Assembly (NCBI RefSeq): GCF_000314995.1
Contig: NZ_BAEO01000043.1
Coordinates: 1 to 59,523, forward strand
From: Paraglaciecola arctica BSs20135
Lineage (GTDB): Bacteria; Pseudomonadota; Gammaproteobacteria; Enterobacterales; Alteromonadaceae
Length of the DNA stretch: 59,523 nucleotides
Direction of reading: 5' to 3'
Each line of letters opens with the position of its first letter. Within the stretch, counting starts at the first letter, position 1. The notes below the pieces were generated by a model. It ran no database searches and had not been told where the DNA came from. It was given only the letters and a program-made list of their open reading frames with translations. Position numbers and translations under genes: made by a program. Below, in pieces: positions 56,801 to 59,523 of the stretch.

Positions 56801-57117
56801 TGGCTCAGTTCGATGTATATACAAACCCAAGCAAACATACCCAAAAAGCCTATCCGTACATTCTCGATATTCAACATGAGTTAATTTCAGATATCGCAAC
56901 AAGAATGGTTGTACCATTGGGTGATGCCAAGCAATTGAGAAACGAAGAGCTAAAGGGCCTAACTCCAAAAGTTGAATTTGAGGATATAAATTTACTGATT
57001 TTAATCCCTCAAATTTCATCAATACCTTCGAACATCCTAAAAGACCCCGTTGGCACACTTGCTCATATACGTGATGAAATTATTGCAGCCATGGACTTGG
57101 CAATTACTGGCATATAA
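56800..57117 (+). CDS. ccdB: toxin CcdB, DNA gyrase poison
   Basis: A 105-residue toxin: MAQFDVYTNPSKHTQKAYPYILDIQHELI, TRMVVPLG, and a C-terminal HIRDEIIAAMDLAITGI, where the last residues in CcdB contact GyrA. The family usually ends W-G-I; here ITGI replaces the Trp, which may lower activity. It appears full length. Its stop TAA lies in the attC core. Confidence 0.93.
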   Translation: MAQFDVYTNPSKHTQKAYPYILDIQHELISDIATRMVVPLGDAKQLRNEELKGLTPKVEFEDINLLILIPQISSIPSNILKDPVGTLAHIRDEIIAAMDLAITGI

Positions 57118-57180
57118 CGCCAGAATTCAGCGGCAAAAATAGGCGGCGGGCCAAATGTCCCCTGCAACGATTTGTTGGGC
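57112..57180 (-). repeat. attC site
   Basis: Left core ATATAAC (57112-57118), right core GTTGGGC (57174-57180), an exact GTTRRRY. GC-rich centre (GGCGGCGGGCC). attC of the DUF6920-like cassette. Confidence 0.85.
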
Positions 57181-57204
57181 GTACGCACGCCATACCCTAC
57201 TAGT

Positions 57205-58059
57205 TTAATGATTCTGCTGGATATGGACACTATTTATCTCGCCTTTCCATACAAGCTGCAACTCTCCGGCATCGTACCAACCGACCTCTCCGCGCCCAGG
57301 AATCAAAAAACCGTCCTGCTCGCGGTAGTTGCTAAAATGCCCCTCCCAACCGACCTTCCTGTATTCCCCGTCGAAGCGACCATACCTGCCAGGGCTATAT
57401 ACTGCTATCACTTCGTCGGCATCATTGAACCTGAATTCCAGTGAAACTTCGATGCTATGATCTTTCAAAGTAGCAACGGCTGATCGTTCATCCTTTGACA
57501 CCCATGAAACCCCAGATTGAGGCAAGAGTGCGGTCGGGTACCAAACAGATTCCGCTAAATACCTATGCAGAGCACCCGAATTGAGTTCAGGTTCGTTTGA
57601 TGTGGAAGAAACCACAAAGGCCGACATCAGACTCACACGCCCACTACCCACTCCAAAGCTGTAGCTATCTAAAACGAGGATATGAATTCCAAATGGCAGT
57701 TTGACCCGAGCATTCCAAACGAAGCCGACTGCCATTGGGGCAACGAACTGACGCGCCGAAAAGTCCATCCAATTTTTTGATGATGTGCTGGTCCGAAGGG
57801 CACCAGACTGTTCTATCAGCACTGCCTGAATGGGATATATCTTTTTCGGAAGTGCCCGCCGTAGATAGCGAGCCACGGGGGCGGGTAAATCGGTTGGTAT
57901 TTCATAAATTGCTTCAATGCTGTTGCTAGAAGCCGCAGCTTCTTCAAGTTTGGAGATCAGAAGATCAGCGCATCGTTTTTCATTGCCGCGACCAATTAAG
58001 AATGCCGCAACGGATGTCGCGACCACACAAGCAAGACCAGTGAACACGAACCGGTTCAA
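57205..58059 (-). CDS. DUF6920 (formerly DUF6544) family protein
   Basis: A 284-residue protein with an N-terminal hydrophobic segment (VFTGLACVVATSVAAFLIG) that could anchor it or act as a signal. The family pattern begins LPAPVARYLRRALP, followed by a beta-rich domain (SSKNWMDFSARQFVAPMAVGFVWNARV, ESVWYPTALLPQSGVSW, GRYGRFDGEYRKVGWEGHFSNY). Function unknown. It is visibly GC-richer than its neighbours, so this cassette was probably captured from a different genome. Confidence 0.8.
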   Translation of the reverse strand: MNRFVFTGLACVVATSVAAFLIGRGNEKRCADLLISKLEEAAASSNSIEAIYEIPTDLPAPVARYLRRALPKKIYPIQAVLIEQSGALRTSTSSKNWMDFSARQFVAPMAVGFVWNARVKLPFGIHILVLDSYSFGVGSGRVSLMSAFVVSSTSNEPELNSGALHRYLAESVWYPTALLPQSGVSWVSKDERSAVATLKDHSIEVSLEFRFNDADEVIAVYSPGRYGRFDGEYRKVGWEGHFSNYREQDGFLIPGRGEVGWYDAGELQLVWKGEINSVHIQQNH

Positions 58060-58080
58060 TTACTGCGGCCTGTCTTGGAC

Positions 58081-58156
58081 GCCCAACGCTTTATATAACT
58101 GGAAAATACGAGCGCTTTTTCAGCGAGTAATTTTCCAGTTGATGTTTTTGTTAGGG
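58081..58156 (-). repeat. attC site
   Basis: Cores GCCCAAC (58081-58087) and GTTAGGG (58150-58156). Arms AACTGGAAAAT and ATTTTCCAGTT with GAGCGCTTTTTCAGCGAG between; same subfamily as 58,538 and 53,659. Confidence 0.92.
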
Positions 58157-58525
58157 TTACTTTACCCATTGAAATATCATTAAAAAAACAATAGTTAAAA
58201 TACACCACAATATAACGTTTTTAAACATACCTGATTTACCCATGCCTTTTGAACTTTTGCCATCTTCAATCTTTTGTTTGAATTCGGGAAAAAGCTCCTC
58301 AACGATTAACTCATTGTTAATGAACGCTTGAGTTGACCAATTCTTGGGGGATAGGGATACTGCTATTTCAATTTTCCCTTCTTCGGTATCAAATACTAAT
58401 CGATCATTGAATTTGAAGCTTCTTCGCTTTTTAAGAAGGACTCCATTAAAATAATACTTTTCAGAGCCAAGCATTGAAAAATCCACTTTAAATTCTTTTC
58501 CATTTACGTCGAATGATGCTTCCAT
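58157..58525 (-). CDS. hypothetical tail-anchored protein (cassette)
   Basis: A 122-residue protein: a strand-rich cytoplasmic domain (MEASFDVNGKEFKVDFSMLGSEKYYFNG, LVFDTEEGKIEIAVSL) and one C-terminal membrane helix (NVILWCILTIVFLMIFQWV). No family was recognised. Confidence 0.6.
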   Translation of the reverse strand: MEASFDVNGKEFKVDFSMLGSEKYYFNGVLLKKRRSFKFNDRLVFDTEEGKIEIAVSLSPKNWSTQAFINNELIVEELFPEFKQKIEDGKSSKGMGKSGMFKNVILWCILTIVFLMIFQWVK

Positions 58526-58537
58526 ACTTTCCTGTAA

Positions 58538-58615
58538 CCCTAACGCTTAATATATGGGGATTTTAGGAGCGCTTTTTCAGCGAGTAAAATTCCCACCATG
58601 ATGTTTTTGTTAGTT
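58538..58615 (-). repeat. attC site
   Basis: Cores CCCTAAC (58538-58544) and GTTAGTT (58609-58615). Arms GGGGATTTTAGGAGCGC and GCGAGTAAAATTCCC. The stop codon of the adjacent gene is inside the right core. Confidence 0.92.
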
Positions 58616-58993
58616 GCCACTGTTACACCACGTGATCGCTAAATTTGGTATTACAGTTTTAAGCTTATCACTGAATTCTAAGACTGTTCCATGTTTCAAT
58701 TTAGGGTCTGAATAGATAGCAATTGAGCTGATAGGACACTCCTTATTCATACTATTTAAATTGGAAAGGAAGTTATCCACATCAAATAAATAGCCGTTAG
58801 AACTGATTTTATGATCTAGGGTAAACTTTATCGACAGACCGCCGCAAAACCAATCACAAATTGCTCCATTGGGGCACTCAACACCTTGATTTAACTCAAA
58901 TCCTTTTTCTTGAGGCTGCATAGACTGGTAAGCGAAAAACATGATTAATCCAAGCAGGACGGATATGAAAGAATATTGAACATGACTACTCAA
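58610..58993 (-). CDS. hypothetical exported protein (cassette)
   Basis: A 127-residue protein starting at TTG 58993, supported by AAGGAG just upstream. One N-terminal hydrophobic segment (YSFISVLLGLIMFFAY) is followed by a domain with five Cys (VECPNGAICDWFCGG, ECPIS, TWCNSGN), consistent with a periplasmic disulfide-bonded protein. Family not recognised. Confidence 0.6.
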   Translation of the reverse strand: MSSHVQYSFISVLLGLIMFFAYQSMQPQEKGFELNQGVECPNGAICDWFCGGLSIKFTLDHKISSNGYLFDVDNFLSNLNSMNKECPISSIAIYSDPKLKHGTVLEFSDKLKTVIPNLAITWCNSGN

Positions 58994-59008
58994 CCTAATC
59001 TCCTTGGC

Positions 59009-59083
59009 AACTAACGCCCCAAGCAGGGGATTTTATGAGCGTTGTGCAGCGAGTAAAATTCCCGCTGACTTGGCTTGTTAGGT
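59009..59083 (-). repeat. attC site
   Basis: Cores AACTAAC (59009-59015) and GTTAGGT (59077-59083). Arms CCCCAAGCAGGGGATTTTAT and AAAATTCCCGCTGACTTGG; nearly identical to the site at 53,659. Confidence 0.93.
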
Positions 59084-59428
59084 ACTGTTGTCATTTTCAA
59101 GCTCGATTAACATTGATTTTAACTCAGTCAAACCACGGCTATTTAGCACTGTAAAGTTTGAGCTATTCTGTGTTTGAAAATCCTCATAAGCCCAAAGGAT
59201 TTCTACTTGCTCTCGAATTTTATCAAGTTTCTTATCTTTAATAGGTGTACTAAGGAACTCATCCCAAAGATATTCAGAAGGTTCATTCTTTTCCATTTCA
59301 TTAAGGATACCTTCTACTTCATCTTTAGATCTTACTACCGATTTTTCAAAAAGCTGCGCGATGAAAGCGATGGGTGTAGCAATCAGTAAATAAGGAATTA
59401 ATAAAAGTGAAGAGTTCTCCTTTTTCAT
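59078..59428 (-). CDS. hypothetical single-pass membrane protein (cassette)
   Basis: From the ATG at 59428 this is 116 residues; a longer frame would run into the upstream attC. An N-terminal membrane helix (SLLLIPYLLIATPIAFIAQLF) is followed by a charged helical domain (VEGILNEMEKNEPSEYLWDEFL). No family recognised. Its stop lies inside the attC core. Confidence 0.6.
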   Translation of the reverse strand: MKKENSSLLLIPYLLIATPIAFIAQLFEKSVVRSKDEVEGILNEMEKNEPSEYLWDEFLSTPIKDKKLDKIREQVEILWAYEDFQTQNSSNFTVLNSRGLTELKSMLIELENDNST

Positions 59429-59434
59429 GTAAGT

Positions 59435-59521
59435 ACCTAACGCCCAATTAACGGGCAAAAAATTGTTGGCTAAAATAGCGACGAAGGAGCAAAAGCCAAC
59501 TGTTTTTTGTCCTTGTTGAAT
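59435..59521 (-). repeat. attC site at the right edge
   Basis: Cores ACCTAAC (59435-59441) and GTTGAAT (59515-59521). Arms AAATTGTTGGC and GCCAACTGTTTTTT, the same subfamily as 44,179 and 51,254. The array therefore continues past the window. Confidence 0.88.
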
Positions 59522-59523
59522 TG

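Larger units (their letters stand above)
44179..59523. mobile_element. integron gene-cassette array (distal part of a chromosomal integron)
   Basis: About 18 to 20 short genes of unrelated function, mostly minus strand, are separated by attC-like imperfect palindromes of 70-120 bp bounded by RYYYAAC and GTTRRRY. Several attC share near-identical arms (for example the GAGCGCTTT...CAGCGAG group at 52.6, 53.7, 54.4, 58.1, 58.5 and 59.0 kb), typical of sedentary chromosomal integrons. Cassettes carrying toxin-antitoxin pairs are present, which is also typical. With cassettes read right to left, the integrase and attI should be to the right of the window. Confidence 0.88.

Noticed and set aside
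44179-59523. CRISPR array as the explanation of the repeated palindromes
   Set aside because: Repeats are long imperfect palindromes separated by genes of 250-850 bp, not short direct repeats with uniform spacers.

Overview
The window looks like a chromosomal segment of a marine gammaproteobacterium, probably Alteromonadales (Glaciecola/Paraglaciecola-like). That assignment is an inference from gene content (recC-recB-recD, RhlE, LctP lactate permease, a PEP-CTERM protein, PPK2), a visibly low to moderate GC content and overall style; no rRNA or tRNA gene is visible to fix the taxon.

Positions 1 to about 44,100 are ordinary chromosome with short operons. In order they hold: an ABM monooxygenase; a PEP-CTERM exported protein; a translationally coupled pair of a kynureninase-like PLP enzyme and a DUF1864/PrnB-like protein of the IDO/TDO superfamily; a periplasmic solute-binding-like protein; a GNAT; a lipoprotein; an acyl-CoA synthetase followed by a truncated NIPSNAP remnant; a speD plus membrane-bound spermidine synthase pair; a PhyH-type dioxygenase; a RhlE helicase; MgtE; a penicillin/AHL acylase; a chemoreceptor; an SDR; a compact operon of a small basic regulator-like protein and two half-size ABC exporters behind a 24-bp perfect palindrome; a GGDEF-EAL protein; lactate permease; recC-recB-recD; then ppk2, xthA, a COG3235 membrane protein, an alpha/beta hydrolase and a TauE/SafE permease.

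From about 44,180 to the right edge the architecture changes to an integron gene-cassette array. Small, mostly minus-strand genes of unrelated function are separated by 70-120 bp imperfect palindromes bounded by RYYYAAC and GTTRRRY cores, which are attC sites. Several sites belong to recognisable sequence subfamilies repeated along the array, as expected of a sedentary chromosomal integron. Because the cassettes read right to left, attI and the integrase intI should lie beyond position 59,523; this window holds the distal end. Cassettes carry two intact-looking toxin-antitoxin modules (YefM-YoeB, CcdA-CcdB), a HicA-HicB pair whose toxin has no visible start codon, and a BrnT-BrnA pair in which both genes are broken (nonsense codon in the toxin, 8-bp repeat expansion in the antitoxin). 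Others encode small membrane proteins, lipoproteins, a cupin, an SRPBCC protein, an HhH protein and hypotheticals. Two more cassette genes are damaged: a kinase-like gene with an in-frame stop and a cold-shock-like/TM2 gene frameshifted at an A8 run. A 146-bp geneless element with 18-bp perfect terminal inverted repeats sits exactly in one attC core.

The most notable signals are the cassette array and the decay visible in its TA modules, the geneless inverted-repeat element, the DUF1864/kynureninase-like operon, the palindrome-headed ABC exporter operon, and a RecB that ends in a repeat-built linker followed by a sliding-clamp-binding-like pentapeptide.
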